A DNA stretch of 64,000 nt from Streptacidiphilus sp041262525 (GCF_041262525.1 NZ_JBGCCK010000027.1:1-64000), one strand, 5' to 3'; positions 19,229 to 27,608 are shown, counted from the stretch's first letter. Numbers and translations are program-made. Notes: a model not told the origin generated them from the sequence alone.

Positions 19229-20014
19229 GTGAGCAACACCGAGACGCTTCCCGCGCCGATCCGCCTCACGCGGCGTCTGCTGGGGCAGGAGCTGATCCTC
19301 GTCCTCGCGCTCTCGCTCGGGGCGAGCGGCGTCTCCGCACTGATCAGTTTCGTCGGGTCGCTCACGGCGCCCGTCTCGCTCAGGGCGCAGCACGCGACAC
19401 TCAACGGCTCCATCACCCCGGGCCGCCCGTGGCTGGATCTGACCTGGCACCTCTTCAACATCGCCTCGGCCCTGGTGCCCGTCGCACTGGTCGCCTACCT
19501 GCTGGTGCGGGAGGGCTCCTCGATCCGGGCACTCGGCTTCGACCTGACCCAGCGCTGGAGCGACCTCGGCAAGGGCTTCCTGGTGGCCGCCGCGATCGGC
19601 GGCTCGGGGCTGCTGCTCTACCTCGGCGCGCGGGCCTCGGGCGCCAACCTCACCGTCGTGCCGAGCGCCCTGCCGGACGTCTGGTGGCGGATCCCGGTGC
19701 TGATCCTCTCCGCCGTGCAGAACGCGGTCGTCGAGGAGGTCATCGTCGTCGGCTACATGCTGCGCCGCCTGGGCCAGCTGGGCTGGAGCTGGCCCGCGAC
19801 CGTCGCGGCGAGCGCGCTGCTGCGCGGCTCGTACCACCTCTACCAGGGCGTCGGCGGCTTCGTCGGCAACGTGGTGATGGGCGTGATCTTCTGCTGGCTC
19901 TACTCCCGCTGGCGCCGAGTCGCCCCACTGGTGATCGCCCACGGGCTCATCGACACGGTCGCCTTCGTCGGTTACGTGCTCCTTGCCGGCCACGTCAGCT
20001 GGCTGCCGACCTGA
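19229..20014 (+). CDS. CPBP family intramembrane metalloprotease
   Basis: A 261-residue membrane protein of the CPBP/Rce1-like protease family. Catalytic motifs are visible in order: EEVIVVGYMLRRL (EE motif, about residue 170), RGSYHLYQG (His) and VIAHGLIDTVAF (third motif). Six or more hydrophobic segments surround them. GTG 19229 has GGAG eight bases upstream; an in-frame ATG at 19184 lacks a site. It ends five bases before the convergent phzF remnant. Substrates of this family in bacteria are mostly unknown. Confidence 0.82.
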   Translation: MSNTETLPAPIRLTRRLLGQELILVLALSLGASGVSALISFVGSLTAPVSLRAQHATLNGSITPGRPWLDLTWHLFNIASALVPVALVAYLLVREGSSIRALGFDLTQRWSDLGKGFLVAAAIGGSGLLLYLGARASGANLTVVPSALPDVWWRIPVLILSAVQNAVVEEVIVVGYMLRRLGQLGWSWPATVAASALLRGSYHLYQGVGGFVGNVVMGVIFCWLYSRWRRVAPLVIAHGLIDTVAFVGYVLLAGHVSWLPT

Positions 20015-20018
20015 TTAC

Positions 20019-20516
20019 CTAGGGCGTCGCTGCTGCCGCCAGCGTCCCGTCCCACACGGTGACGGCCCGGCCGCTCAGCAGCACCCGATCGCCTACCAGC
20101 CGCACCTGAACCGTCCCGCCGCGTGCGGAGACCTGACGGCCGGTCAGCTCGGTCACCCCCAGCCGCTCCGCCCAGAGTGGAGCGAGCGCGGTGTGCGCGC
20201 TCCCGGTCACCGGGTCCTCGCCGACGACGACGCCGGTGCCGAACCAGCGCGAGACGAAGTCGTAACCGCTTGCGTCGGGCGCCGCCGCGCGGGCGGTGAC
20301 GATCACGCCGCGCGGAATGTCCGCGTCCAGCGCGGCGAGCCGGGTGTGGTCCGGCGTCAGCGCCCGCACGTCCGCCTCGTCGGCCAGCTCGACCACCAGG
20401 TCGCCGAGCGCGCCTGTGGTCCAGACGTCCTTCCAGCCGTCCGTGCCCAACGCCTCCGCGAGACCGCTCGGCGCAGCGCCCAGTTGCCGCGTCGGTCGAT
20501 CAACCGCCGCCGCCAC
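20019..20516 (-). pseudogene. phzF-like isomerase, C-terminal fragment only
   Basis: The frame encodes the C-terminal half of a PhzF-family epimerase/isomerase: PSGLAEALG, DLVVELADEADVRALTPD, GYDFVSRWFGTGVVVGEDPVTGSAH and the terminal beta strands ending RAVTVWDGTL. Family members are about 280 residues; here the first about 120, with the catalytic Glu, are missing. Upstream of 20516 the frame turns into low-complexity sequence and overlaps the end of another gene. Most likely a truncated, inactive remnant. Confidence 0.7.
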
Positions 20517-20694
20517 CCTGGTACGGGCTTGCCGGCGCGGCACGACATTTGGCGTCGCACGACGAGCCGAATTGGATGACGAGCCAGGCGCCGCCGACGA
20601 GCAGGGCGGTGATGAACAACATGCCCAGGATCCACATGCCGCAGCAGCCGTAGCTGTCACGCCCTCGTGGTCCGGTCCGATCGGTCCGTGTCAT
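20500..20694 (-). CDS. small single-pass membrane protein
   Basis: A 64-residue protein: a charged N-terminus (MTRTDRTGPRGRDSYG), one hydrophobic helix (MWILGMLFITALLVGGAWLVI) and a short tail with two cysteines (SCDAKC) ending in a Gly run. ATG 20694 has a GAGGGGGA site. Its 3' end overlaps the phzF remnant by 17 bases, so truncation of phzF may have happened right behind this gene. Function unknown. Confidence 0.6.
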   Translation of the reverse strand: MTRTDRTGPRGRDSYGCCGMWILGMLFITALLVGGAWLVIQFGSSCDAKCRAAPASPYQGGGGG

Positions 20695-20817
20695 GTCTTC
20701 CCCCTCACGTGTCAGGGTCCCAGCCCGCGGGTGCGGTGGACAGTCCGCTGCACCGCTGTTCCCGCCCTGCTGTTTCGAACTGGATCGGCCCCGTGCCGTC
20801 GGTGGTTGAGTGAGATC

Positions 20818-21762
20818 ATGGACAGCTTCGAGATCAATGAGAACGTGGTGCGCTCCCTGGTGCGAGAGCAGCATCCGGACCTTGCAGAGTTGGACCTGCG
20901 TGAGGTGGCCGGCGGTTGGGACAACCAACTGTGGCGTCTCGGGGACGAGTTGGCCGTCCGCATGCCACGAACGGAGCGTGCGCCGTCCCTCCTGCGCAAG
21001 GAGTACCGGTGGCTGCCCGCCCTGGCCCCGCGCCTGCCGCTACCGGTCCCGACCCCCACGCGGATGGGTGAACCGTCCGCACGCTTCCCGCGGCCATGGA
21101 CCATCGCGTCATGGGTTCCCGGCGAACCTGCCGACCGCGCCCCCATCAGCCACGACCGCGCGGCGGATACGTTGGCGGGCTTCCTCAAGGCGCTCCATGT
21201 GAAGGCGCCCGCCGAGGCACCGGTCAGTCCGGACCGCGGCGTTCCCCTCCACACGCTCACGGAAGGTTTCGAAAGGGGACTCGAGGAAGTCGCCTCCGGA
21301 GGCGTCGGCGCTGATCTCCGGAACGTCCGGGACGTCTGGGAGGAGGCCGTCGCGGCTCCCGATTGGCAGGGCCCGCCGCTATGGCTGCACGGCGACCTCC
21401 ACCCGGCGAATGTCGTCGTCTCGGAGGGCACACTCGCGGGCGTGATCGACTTCGGGGACATGTGCGCAGGAGATCCGGCGGTCGATCTCGCGGCTGCGTG
21501 GGTGCTCCTTCCCGCGGGGGCGGTTGCACGGTTCTTCGCCGCGTACGCAGACGCTGACGAGGCGATGATCCGGCGCGCACGAGGGCTGGCTGCGGCGAAG
21601 AGCCTTTTCCTCATCCTCATGGGCCGGGCCGGCGAGCGGGGCCTGCCCGGCGGCAAGCCGACATGGGGACCCGCGGGCTGGGCGGCGCTGGACCGCGTTC
21701 TGGAAAGGGGTTGTCGGACGACAGTTACCGATATATCGTTGATGCATCGAGACAGTCTTTGA
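20818..21762 (+). CDS. aminoglycoside phosphotransferase (APH) family protein
   Basis: A 314-residue kinase-like protein. It has the catalytic loop LWLHGDLHPANVVV, the DFG-equivalent GVIDFGDMCAGDPAVDLA and the N-lobe GGWDNQLWRLGDELAVRMPR. APH-family proteins phosphorylate aminoglycosides, homoserine, choline or other small alcohols, so substrate and resistance role are open. ATG 20818 begins MDSFEINENVV, preceded by TGAGATC without a strong site. Its last 12 codons overlap a double palindrome that looks like the operator of the downstream padR gene. Confidence 0.8.
   Translation: MDSFEINENVVRSLVREQHPDLAELDLREVAGGWDNQLWRLGDELAVRMPRTERAPSLLRKEYRWLPALAPRLPLPVPTPTRMGEPSARFPRPWTIASWVPGEPADRAPISHDRAADTLAGFLKALHVKAPAEAPVSPDRGVPLHTLTEGFERGLEEVASGGVGADLRNVRDVWEEAVAAPDWQGPPLWLHGDLHPANVVVSEGTLAGVIDFGDMCAGDPAVDLAAAWVLLPAGAVARFFAAYADADEAMIRRARGLAAAKSLFLILMGRAGERGLPGGKPTWGPAGWAALDRVLERGCRTTVTDISLMHRDSL
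21729..21748 (+). promoter_or_regulatory. probable PadR autoregulatory operator
   Basis: Two perfect palindromes, CGATATATCG (21729-21738) and GATGCATC (21741-21748), have centres 11 bp apart, one helical turn. They lie about 70-85 bases upstream of the padR start and inside the 3' end of the APH coding sequence. CGATATATCG-type words are familiar upstream of actinobacterial padR genes. PadR binding is inferred. Confidence 0.55.
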
Positions 21763-21814
21763 CTGTCGTCGAGATCATTCATCCACCTGTTTCACTTCAC
21801 GAAGGAGATCGATC

Positions 21815-22480
21815 ATGCGATCCCGACACCACTTCGATCCGAGGAATGACCTCCGCACCAACCCCGGCCGTCCCGCCTTCGGCGAGTTCGGGCCGCCCGG
21901 CTTCGGTGGGCCTGGTCCGTTCGGGCCCGGGTTCGGGCCGTTCGGGCCGCGCGGGCGCGGCGGCGGGGGAGGGCGTGGGCGGCACGGAGGCCGCGCGCGG
22001 CGCGGGGATGTGCGTGCCTCGCTGCTGGCCCTGCTCAAGGAGCGGCCCATGCACGGCTACGAGATGATCCGCGAGATCGCCGAGCGTTCCGGCGGGAGCT
22101 GGCGGCCGAGCCCCGGCTCGGTCTACCCGACCCTGCAGATGCTCGACGAGGAGGGCCTCATCACCAGTGAGGAGAGCGGCGGCAAGAAGCTGTTCAGTCT
22201 CACCGAGGCCGGACGCACCGAGGCCGAGCAGGGGCCGGAGGCCCCTTGGGAGGAGGCCGCGCAGGGCGAACACTGGGAGGTCGTGCGCGAGTTCGGCCGG
22301 GCCGGTGGCGCCGTCAAGGACGCCCTGCGGCAGGTCATCATGACCGGCACGTCCGAGCAGCGCACCAAGGCGCTCGCCGTGCTCGCCGACGCCCGCAAGC
22401 GGCTCTACCTCATCCTGGCCGACGCGGACTCGGAGGCTGCTCCGGCCCCGAAGGACGCTGGCCCGGAGGCGGGGAGCTGA
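21815..22480 (+). CDS. PadR family transcriptional regulator
   Basis: A 221-residue regulator. The first about 70 residues are Gly/Phe/Pro-rich (FGEFGPPGFGGPGPFGPG) and then basic. The PadR winged helix spans about 70-150 (RGDVRASLLALLKERPMHGYEM, PSPGSVYPTLQMLDEEGLI, GKKLFSLTEAG), with a C-terminal dimerisation helix. ATG 21815 has GAAGGAG at a good spacing. The last 71 bases overlap the convergent HAD-like gene. A target transporter is not adjacent, so it may regulate itself and distant genes. Confidence 0.85.
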   Translation: MRSRHHFDPRNDLRTNPGRPAFGEFGPPGFGGPGPFGPGFGPFGPRGRGGGGGRGRHGGRARRGDVRASLLALLKERPMHGYEMIREIAERSGGSWRPSPGSVYPTLQMLDEEGLITSEESGGKKLFSLTEAGRTEAEQGPEAPWEEAAQGEHWEVVREFGRAGGAVKDALRQVIMTGTSEQRTKALAVLADARKRLYLILADADSEAAPAPKDAGPEAGS

Positions 22481-22979
22481 ACTGCGCGGCCGTCGGCGGC
22501 CGTGACAGCAGCCGGTCCACATGGCCGCGGCGCAGCCCCTGGCCCGGTTCGACCGGCAGCAGCAGCACGTCGCTTCGGTCCGCGTAGCGACGCAGCAGGC
22601 GGGGCGGGATCAGATCGTCCACCCAGGCGAACGGCCGCCCCGCCGCGTGGCGCACGATCGGCGCGAAGTCCCCGTCGGCCGCGCCGGCGCTGCTTCCGCA
22701 GGCCACCCACGGCAGTTCGGGCAGGCCCAGCAGCGGCGCGATGCAGCGGTTGGCCCAGACCTCCCACGTGCTGGCCCAGGCGAGTTCGTAGACCTGGGCC
22801 AGTTCCCGCAGCCACACCCCGTGCGCCGCGCTGAGCAGCACCTCGCTACGGAGCAGCAGGTGCCGGGTGTAGCCGCTGCCCGGACGCGGGCAGACGGGGT
22901 TGAGCACGCCGTCGACGTCCAGGTAGAGCAGCGGCTTCGCGACGGTGGCGGGTGCGGCGGGGGGAGGGGTGATCAGGAT
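22410..22979 (-). CDS. HAD-like hypothetical protein
   Basis: The conserved core begins KPLLYLDVDGVLNPV, the DxDGV phosphatase/phosphotransferase motif of HAD-like proteins, followed by WASTWEVWANRCIAPLLGLP and FAWVDDLIPP. It resembles the HAD domain found in Swiss Army Knife RNA-repair-type proteins, a weak assignment. The start is unsettled: no ATG, GTG or TTG lies in frame close to the core, while AGGAG stands 5 bases before an ATC at 22979 (a CTG follows it); the nearest canonical starts, at 23108 and 23129, add about 45-50 unlikely residues. The 3' end overlaps padR by 71 bases. Confidence 0.55.
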   Translation of the reverse strand: MLITPPPAAPATVAKPLLYLDVDGVLNPVCPRPGSGYTRHLLLRSEVLLSAAHGVWLRELAQVYELAWASTWEVWANRCIAPLLGLPELPWVACGSSAGAADGDFAPIVRHAAGRPFAWVDDLIPPRLLRRYADRSDVLLLPVEPGQGLRRGHVDRLLSRPPTAAQFSSPPPGQRPSGPEQPPSPRRPG

Positions 22980-23402
22980 TGCGCTCCTGGTTGGCTGCGT
23001 GCGGGGCCCACGCTCTGTTCGACGGCTGGGGCACGGGTGTGGTTGCAGCCGAATGGGGGCGTCCGTACGGCGCGCGCGCCGGGCGCATCGAGCGCGCGCC
23101 GGTGGCACGCTACTACTGCCCCCGCGCATCCTCGCAGGTCATGCGACCCACCTGCCGGTGAACGCGGGTCACGACCGGTCGAGGACGAGTCGAGGATGAG
23201 TCGAGGACGATGGGAAGATCGTATCTGTGGGTTGACGAATGGTCACCCTGCGCAGCAGACTTCCGGAGGTAGCGCAGGGCCGACACTCGCATCGGTCCCG
23301 CCCGTCCGCGCGCCCCGGCCCACAGCGGTGGGGCCTGGAAGGGCCACCCCAGCAGAAGCCTCCTCGCAGAACCCTCGCCCCTCGACGACGTGGTGGACGC
23401 CC
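22980..23402. other. intergenic region, probably divergent promoters
   Basis: About 420 bases between the HAD-like gene and the Clp N-domain gene. Open frames across it have low-complexity products and no family match. A tandem repeat sits at 23178-23210. An in-frame ATG at 23196 could extend the Clp N-domain protein, but the added 69 residues look non-coding. Nothing else was recognised. Confidence 0.4.
23178..23210. repeat. three tandem 11-bp units
   Basis: GTCGAGGACGA, GTCGAGGATGA and GTCGAGGACGA follow one another exactly (one base differs in the middle copy). Located in the region upstream of the Clp N-domain gene; a regulator-binding array is possible but unproven. Confidence 0.55.
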
Positions 23403-23915
23403 GTGCCTGTAGAACCCCGGCGAAGTCTGTCCGCCGCCGCCCCCCGAGGTGGGCCGGCGCCCGTGGGCGTGCTCGCCTCGGTGGCCGCGCGGGCTCGACG
23501 CCGGGCCCTGCGGGCGGGCGACCCCGAGGTCGACACGGGCCATCTGCTGCACGCCCTGCTCGAGTCGGACGACTCGGCGCTCGGCGTCGCCGCGCCGCTC
23601 CCGGTGCAGGCGACCCGGCTGATGGGCTACCTGGTGCAGCGCAGCATCGGCTTCGGCAGGTTGTGGCGGCTGGGCGAGGGCGTCGCGGACCGCGAGTCCG
23701 AACGCTCGGCCGGGCTCGCCTGGAGCGCGTCCGCCGCGGGCGCGCTGGAACGGGCGGGGCAGGGCGGCGTGGGCACGATGCTGGATCTGCTCGGCGAGCT
23801 GGCCGCGATCGCGGACTCCCGCGCGGCGGAGATCCTTCGCGGCGCGGCGATCGACCCCGGCGCCGTCGTCCAGCGCTGCCGCGCGCACGCGGCGGCGGAG
23901 CGCGCCAGCTGGTAG
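23403..23915 (+). CDS. Clp N-terminal-domain protein
   Basis: About 170 residues resembling the actinomycete stand-alone Clp repeat (N) domain proteins: LASVAARARRRALRAGDPEVDTGHLLHALLE is the first repeat, MGYLVQRSIGFG the linker, and TMLDLLGELAAIADSRAAEILRGAAIDPGAV the second. No ATPase or protease domain follows, so it would be an adaptor or substrate-recognition protein. GTG 23403 is chosen because homology begins soon after it; the Shine-Dalgarno is weak. Confidence 0.65.
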   Translation: MPVEPRRSLSAAAPRGGPAPVGVLASVAARARRRALRAGDPEVDTGHLLHALLESDDSALGVAAPLPVQATRLMGYLVQRSIGFGRLWRLGEGVADRESERSAGLAWSASAAGALERAGQGGVGTMLDLLGELAAIADSRAAEILRGAAIDPGAVVQRCRAHAAAERASW

Positions 23916-24000
23916 CGGATCCTGTCGGGCCCCCTGTAGGGCCCCCGGGGCTGCGAATATTGCTGCCGGACATCGGCGCGCCGGGCGTAGTCTGACGCGG

Positions 24001-24621
24001 GTGAAGCCCGGCGATGCAGTTCTCCGCACTCCCCGCCTGCTCCTGGCTGCGCCCGGCCCCGAGCATGCCGACGACGTTCTCCGCCTCGCCCGGGATCCGG
24101 AGGTGGCGCTGTGGAATCCGCTGCGCGGGGTCGTCGACGAGGCGAGCGCGCTGAACTGGTGCGTGCAGTCCGGCGACTGGGGCGACGGGACGCACGCGAC
24201 GTTCCTCGTTTTCGAGAGCCGCAGCGACACCGGCAGCGACACGGGCAAGGGCAGCGACGACGGCATCGACCACGGCTTTGACCACGGCTTTGACCGCGGC
24301 ATCGTGATCGGCAACATCGCCGTGCACAGCATCAGTGAGCGGAGTGCCTCGGCGCAGGTCGGCTACCGGGTCGCGCCGCAGGCGCGTGGTCGGGGCATCG
24401 CCGGAGAGGCGTTGCGGGCCGTGTCCGCGTGGGCCTTCGAGGCGTTCGGTCTGGTTCGGCTCGAGTTGTGCCATGCCGCGGAGAACCCGGCGTCATGCCG
24501 GGTCGCGTCGAGGGCCGGCTATCTGCACGAGGGCACGCTGCGCCAGTCCTATCGCTACGGCGACGGCCGGCTCCACGACGAACACATCCACGGCCGCCTG
24601 GTGACCGACGACGTCAGCTGA
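24001..24621 (+). CDS. GNAT family N-acetyltransferase (RimJ/RimL type)
   Basis: A 206-residue acetyltransferase. It opens with the RimJ/RimL-like LRTPRLLLAAPGPEHADDVLRLARDPEVALWNP, and carries the acetyl-CoA loop VGYRVAPQARGRGIAGEAL plus CRVASRAGYLHEGTLRQ. An unusual insert at about residues 75-105 repeats SDTGSDTGKGSDDG and DHGFDHGFDRG, out of keeping with the family. A -10 TAGTCT at 23988-23993 puts the predicted transcript start next to GTG 24001, so the message may be leaderless. The substrate is unknown. Confidence 0.8.
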   Translation: MKPGDAVLRTPRLLLAAPGPEHADDVLRLARDPEVALWNPLRGVVDEASALNWCVQSGDWGDGTHATFLVFESRSDTGSDTGKGSDDGIDHGFDHGFDRGIVIGNIAVHSISERSASAQVGYRVAPQARGRGIAGEALRAVSAWAFEAFGLVRLELCHAAENPASCRVASRAGYLHEGTLRQSYRYGDGRLHDEHIHGRLVTDDVS

Positions 24622-24682
24622 CTGCTCGCTGACGCGGCCGGACCGCCGGGCGGCCGTGGCTGTTTCGTTGAACGCCGGCCTG

Positions 24683-24892
24683 TCAGGAGGCCGACTGCCC
24701 GCCGTCCACCGGAGGCGGTGCCTGATCGTCGGCCCCCAGCTGCTTCTTGGCCTGGTCCTGGACCATGTCGACCTGGCCGGCGAACTTTCCGCCGGTCTTG
24801 TCGTCGACCATGTCTCCGGCCTTGTCCACGGCCTGTCCGGCCTGGCTCTCATGGCCTTTGAGCATGCCCTTGACCTTGTCGAGAACGCTCAT
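24683..24892 (-). CDS. MT0933-like antitoxin family protein
   Basis: A 69-residue protein of the type MSVLDKVKGMLKGHESQAGQAVDKAGDMVDDKTGGKF with an amphipathic repeat-like helix, matching the family annotated as MT0933-like antitoxins. ATG 24892 follows GGGAGGAGA. No toxin gene adjoins it: the neighbours are a GNAT gene (convergent) and a divergent 69-residue protein. Such orphans are common in Streptomyces and may be stress proteins and not antitoxins. Confidence 0.75.
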   Translation of the reverse strand: MSVLDKVKGMLKGHESQAGQAVDKAGDMVDDKTGGKFAGQVDMVQDQAKKQLGADDQAPPPVDGGQSAS

Positions 24893-24995
24893 GGCAGATC
24901 TCTCCTCCCGGATTGCGGTAGCACCACCTTGCGCCGCAACCACCGATGTCGCCACTCGGGTAGCGGCGTACGGTGCGCCGCCGCACGCTGGGGCC

Positions 24996-25205
24996 ATGAG
25001 CGAGACTGAGCCTCCGGTGCAGGTCGGCCTCTTCGGCGACGACCACCAGTACCGGCTGATCTCCTTCCGCGGCGCGCATCATGTACCGATGTCGCGCCGC
25101 GAGTTCGAGGAGCGCATGGAAGAGGACTATCCGGGTGAGGACCACTACTCCCCGGAACTGGTGGCCTGGCTGGACCGACCGGGGGAGTGGCCGGGGGAGG
25201 ACTGA
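24996..25205 (+). CDS. conserved small hypothetical protein
   Basis: A 69-residue acidic protein (MSETEPPVQVGLFGDDHQYRLISFRGAHHV, ending AWLDRPGEWPGED). It is soluble, with no signal peptide or cysteines, and no domain was recognised. ATG 24996 starts 104 bases from the divergent antitoxin-like gene. Composition and codon use support coding. Confidence 0.6.
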   Translation: MSETEPPVQVGLFGDDHQYRLISFRGAHHVPMSRREFEERMEEDYPGEDHYSPELVAWLDRPGEWPGED

Positions 25206-25231
25206 CCACAGACCCGCCCGAACGGCCCGGC

Positions 25232-26008
25232 TCACAGCGCCAGGTGACCGCCCGGTGCGAGGCGGTGCAGCCGGTGGACGAGTCCGGCCGCCTCGAAGGC
25301 GGCGACCAGGCTGTCGCCGTCCTCGGAGAAGTGCGCCCAGTGCTCGAAGTGCAGCGGAACGACGTGGCGCGCCCCGAGCAGCGCGGCCGCGCGGGCCGCG
25401 TCCGCGCTGGTCAGGGTGAGCGGGGCGTCCGGAATCAGTGGCGTGCGCGCGGCGCCCGCGAAGAGGACGGCGATGTCGACCTCGCCGACGCGCTCGACGA
25501 TCGTGCGGACCACGTCGAGCGAGGCGTTGTCGCCGCTCACGTACACGGTCGGCAGCCCCGCGCCGCTCAGCACGAAGCCGATCACCTCGCCGACCAGCGG
25601 CTCGGAGCCGTCCGGTCCGTGCTGAGCGGGGACGCCGGTCACCACGACCTCGTCGCCGCCCCCGACCGGACGCGGCAGCGTCACCCGCTCCCAGTTGGGC
25701 AGCGCCCGGACCGGGCCGCCCAGGCGCTGCTCGGCCGAGCCGGTGGAGAGGACCACCGGTGCGGCGAGCGCGACCGCGCGGCCGGCCTCGTCCAGGTTGT
25801 CCGGGTGCTGGTCGTGCGAGAGCAGCACCGCGTCCACCGGCCCGACCTCGGCCGCGCTGAGCGCCGGACCCACCGTCTTCGTCAGCACGCGGTTCCCGAC
25901 GGGGAACTCGCGCGGCGGGTCGAAGGTCGGGTCCACCAGCAGACGCAGTCCCCCGTACTCGATCACTGCGGTCGGCCCACCGAGGTAGGTGATTCCGAAC
26001 GTGCTCAT
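25232..26008 (-). CDS. MBL-fold metallohydrolase
   Basis: A 258-residue metallo-beta-lactamase-fold protein of the UlaG-like group: MSTFGITYLGGPTAVIEYGGLRLLVDPTFD, then a modified metal motif LLSHDQHPDNLD (HxxxxD spacing with Gln in place of a His), STGSAEQRLGG, VTGVPAQHGP and a final HFEHWAHF. The change in the first motif means metal stoichiometry may differ from classical enzymes. ATG 26008 follows GGGAGGGGC. The substrate is unknown. Confidence 0.8.
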   Translation of the reverse strand: MSTFGITYLGGPTAVIEYGGLRLLVDPTFDPPREFPVGNRVLTKTVGPALSAAEVGPVDAVLLSHDQHPDNLDEAGRAVALAAPVVLSTGSAEQRLGGPVRALPNWERVTLPRPVGGGDEVVVTGVPAQHGPDGSEPLVGEVIGFVLSGAGLPTVYVSGDNASLDVVRTIVERVGEVDIAVLFAGAARTPLIPDAPLTLTSADAARAAALLGARHVVPLHFEHWAHFSEDGDSLVAAFEAAGLVHRLHRLAPGGHLAL

Positions 26009-26054
26009 GCTCTGCCCCTCCCGAAGATCCGATCGCAGTGATCATCTCATTCGA

Positions 26055-27608
26055 TCAGTTGAAGATCTCGTTCATCGGCTGCGCGTAGGCGTCGTTCTGC
26101 GTCATGGACGCGAGCCCCAGTGCCTGCTCGATCGTGCGGGCGGTGCTGTAGTGGGTGTAGCGGGAGCCGAAGCGGGAGCCGGCCTTGACCGTGCCCTGCG
26201 AGCCGAGCGCGAAGGTCGCGACCTGGTTGGTCTGGCCGGGGCCGAAGCCGCCGGGCAGGTTGTTGCCGTCCTCGTCCCAGGTGATCAGCAGCAGCGAGCG
26301 CTGGGTGGTCCAGGCGGGGGAGTTGAGGATGGTCGGCAACGTGTTCTTCAGCCAGGTGTCGCCGGCGGAGACGCCGCAAGCCTCCATGTCGTTGCAGTCG
26401 TCGGCCGCGAACCAGACGAAGTTCGGCGTGGTGGCGGTGGACTGCAGGTCGGTGGTCATCTGCGTGAGCGGCTGCCAGTGCGCCTGGCAGTAGGACGGGT
26501 TGTTCTTCATGTTCGCGAAGTAGCCGAAGGGCGCGTCATCCGGGTAGTACGAACCGTGGGTCGTGGTGTCGCAGTTGCCGTTGGCTCCGTCGGTGTACTG
26601 CTTCCAGCTCTTGCCCGCGGAGACGACCCGGTCGGCGAGGCTCGGCGTGCTGTAGGTGCAGGTCGCGATGCAGTTGCTGGTGCCGCCGTTGCCCGCGCTC
26701 TGGCCGAAGGTGCTGCCGCCCGCCAGAGCCAGGTAGTTGGGGTCGGAGTTGTGTACGACGGCGTGGTAGTTCGTGAGCAGCGCGGCGCTCGAGGTCAGGC
26801 TGTTCAGGTACGGCGCGGCCGAGTTGCCGATGATGCCCGCGCCGCCGTCGACGGTGTTGCTGGTCGCGGAGTAGTTCTCGTTCTCCATGTAGACCACGAA
26901 GACGTGGTCGAAGCCCGGCACGGTGGAGGCCGGGACGTTCAGTACCGGCGTGGGCACGGACGGACTGACGGTCAGTGAGAGTCCCTGCGCGTAGCCGTCG
27001 GTGGTACCGCCGGAGGACCAGGTGAAGTTGAGGTCCAGCCGGATCGAGCGGGTGCCGACGGGAAGCGTTCCCGCCGCGGTGCGCTGCAGGAACTCGGTCC
27101 TGCTCTTCCGGTCGGCGGCGGTCACCGGACCGATCTGCGAGCTGCCGAGCGCCGCGCCGGTCGCGGACTGGAAGGTGGCCACCAGGGCGACGGTGTCGTT
27201 CTGCTTGCCGAAGCCGCCCAGCCAGCCGGAGAGGTTGTAGCTCGCGGTGCCGGTGTCGATCGCCGTCGCGGCGGCGGAGACGTCGGCGGTCTGGCGCAGC
27301 CCGCTGCTGCCGTGCGTACCGCCGGTGAAGTAGCCGCTGCCGGACTGGGCGCCGGGGGTGGAGGCACTGGGGAAGCCGCCGTTGTTGACGTAGCAGACCA
27401 CGTTCGGGGCGCCGGAGGTGACGGTCCAGCCGGGGGCGGTGGTCTCGTCGTAGCCGGAGCCGGAACAACTCGCGTTCTGGCCGCTGCCATCGAGAATCAG
27501 GTTCGGACTGCTCGCGGCGCTCGCCGCGGGCGCGCTCGTGGTCAGGCCGAGCAGCGCCGCGAGCAGGGCGAGCACGACGGCGGGCACCAGGTGTCGCTTC
27601 GGGGACAT
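26055..27608 (-). CDS. secreted phosphoesterase (acid phosphatase / phospholipase C-like)
   Basis: A 517-residue exported protein. The signal peptide (MSPKRHLVPAVVLALLAALLG...APAASA, about 30 residues) is followed by a beta-rich domain (about 35-210, SPNLILDGSGQNASCSG) and a phosphoesterase-family alkaline-phosphatase fold: FDHVFVVYMENENYSATSN with the metal-binding Glu-Asn, and LLLITWDEDGNN. Cysteines in the C-terminal half could form disulfides. It would hydrolyse extracellular phosphate esters. It lies just downstream of the choline locus on the same strand, but 150 bases separate it. Confidence 0.82.
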   Translation of the reverse strand: MSPKRHLVPAVVLALLAALLGLTTSAPAASAASSPNLILDGSGQNASCSGSGYDETTAPGWTVTSGAPNVVCYVNNGGFPSASTPGAQSGSGYFTGGTHGSSGLRQTADVSAAATAIDTGTASYNLSGWLGGFGKQNDTVALVATFQSATGAALGSSQIGPVTAADRKSRTEFLQRTAAGTLPVGTRSIRLDLNFTWSSGGTTDGYAQGLSLTVSPSVPTPVLNVPASTVPGFDHVFVVYMENENYSATSNTVDGGAGIIGNSAAPYLNSLTSSAALLTNYHAVVHNSDPNYLALAGGSTFGQSAGNGGTSNCIATCTYSTPSLADRVVSAGKSWKQYTDGANGNCDTTTHGSYYPDDAPFGYFANMKNNPSYCQAHWQPLTQMTTDLQSTATTPNFVWFAADDCNDMEACGVSAGDTWLKNTLPTILNSPAWTTQRSLLLITWDEDGNNLPGGFGPGQTNQVATFALGSQGTVKAGSRFGSRYTHYSTARTIEQALGLASMTQNDAYAQPMNEIFN

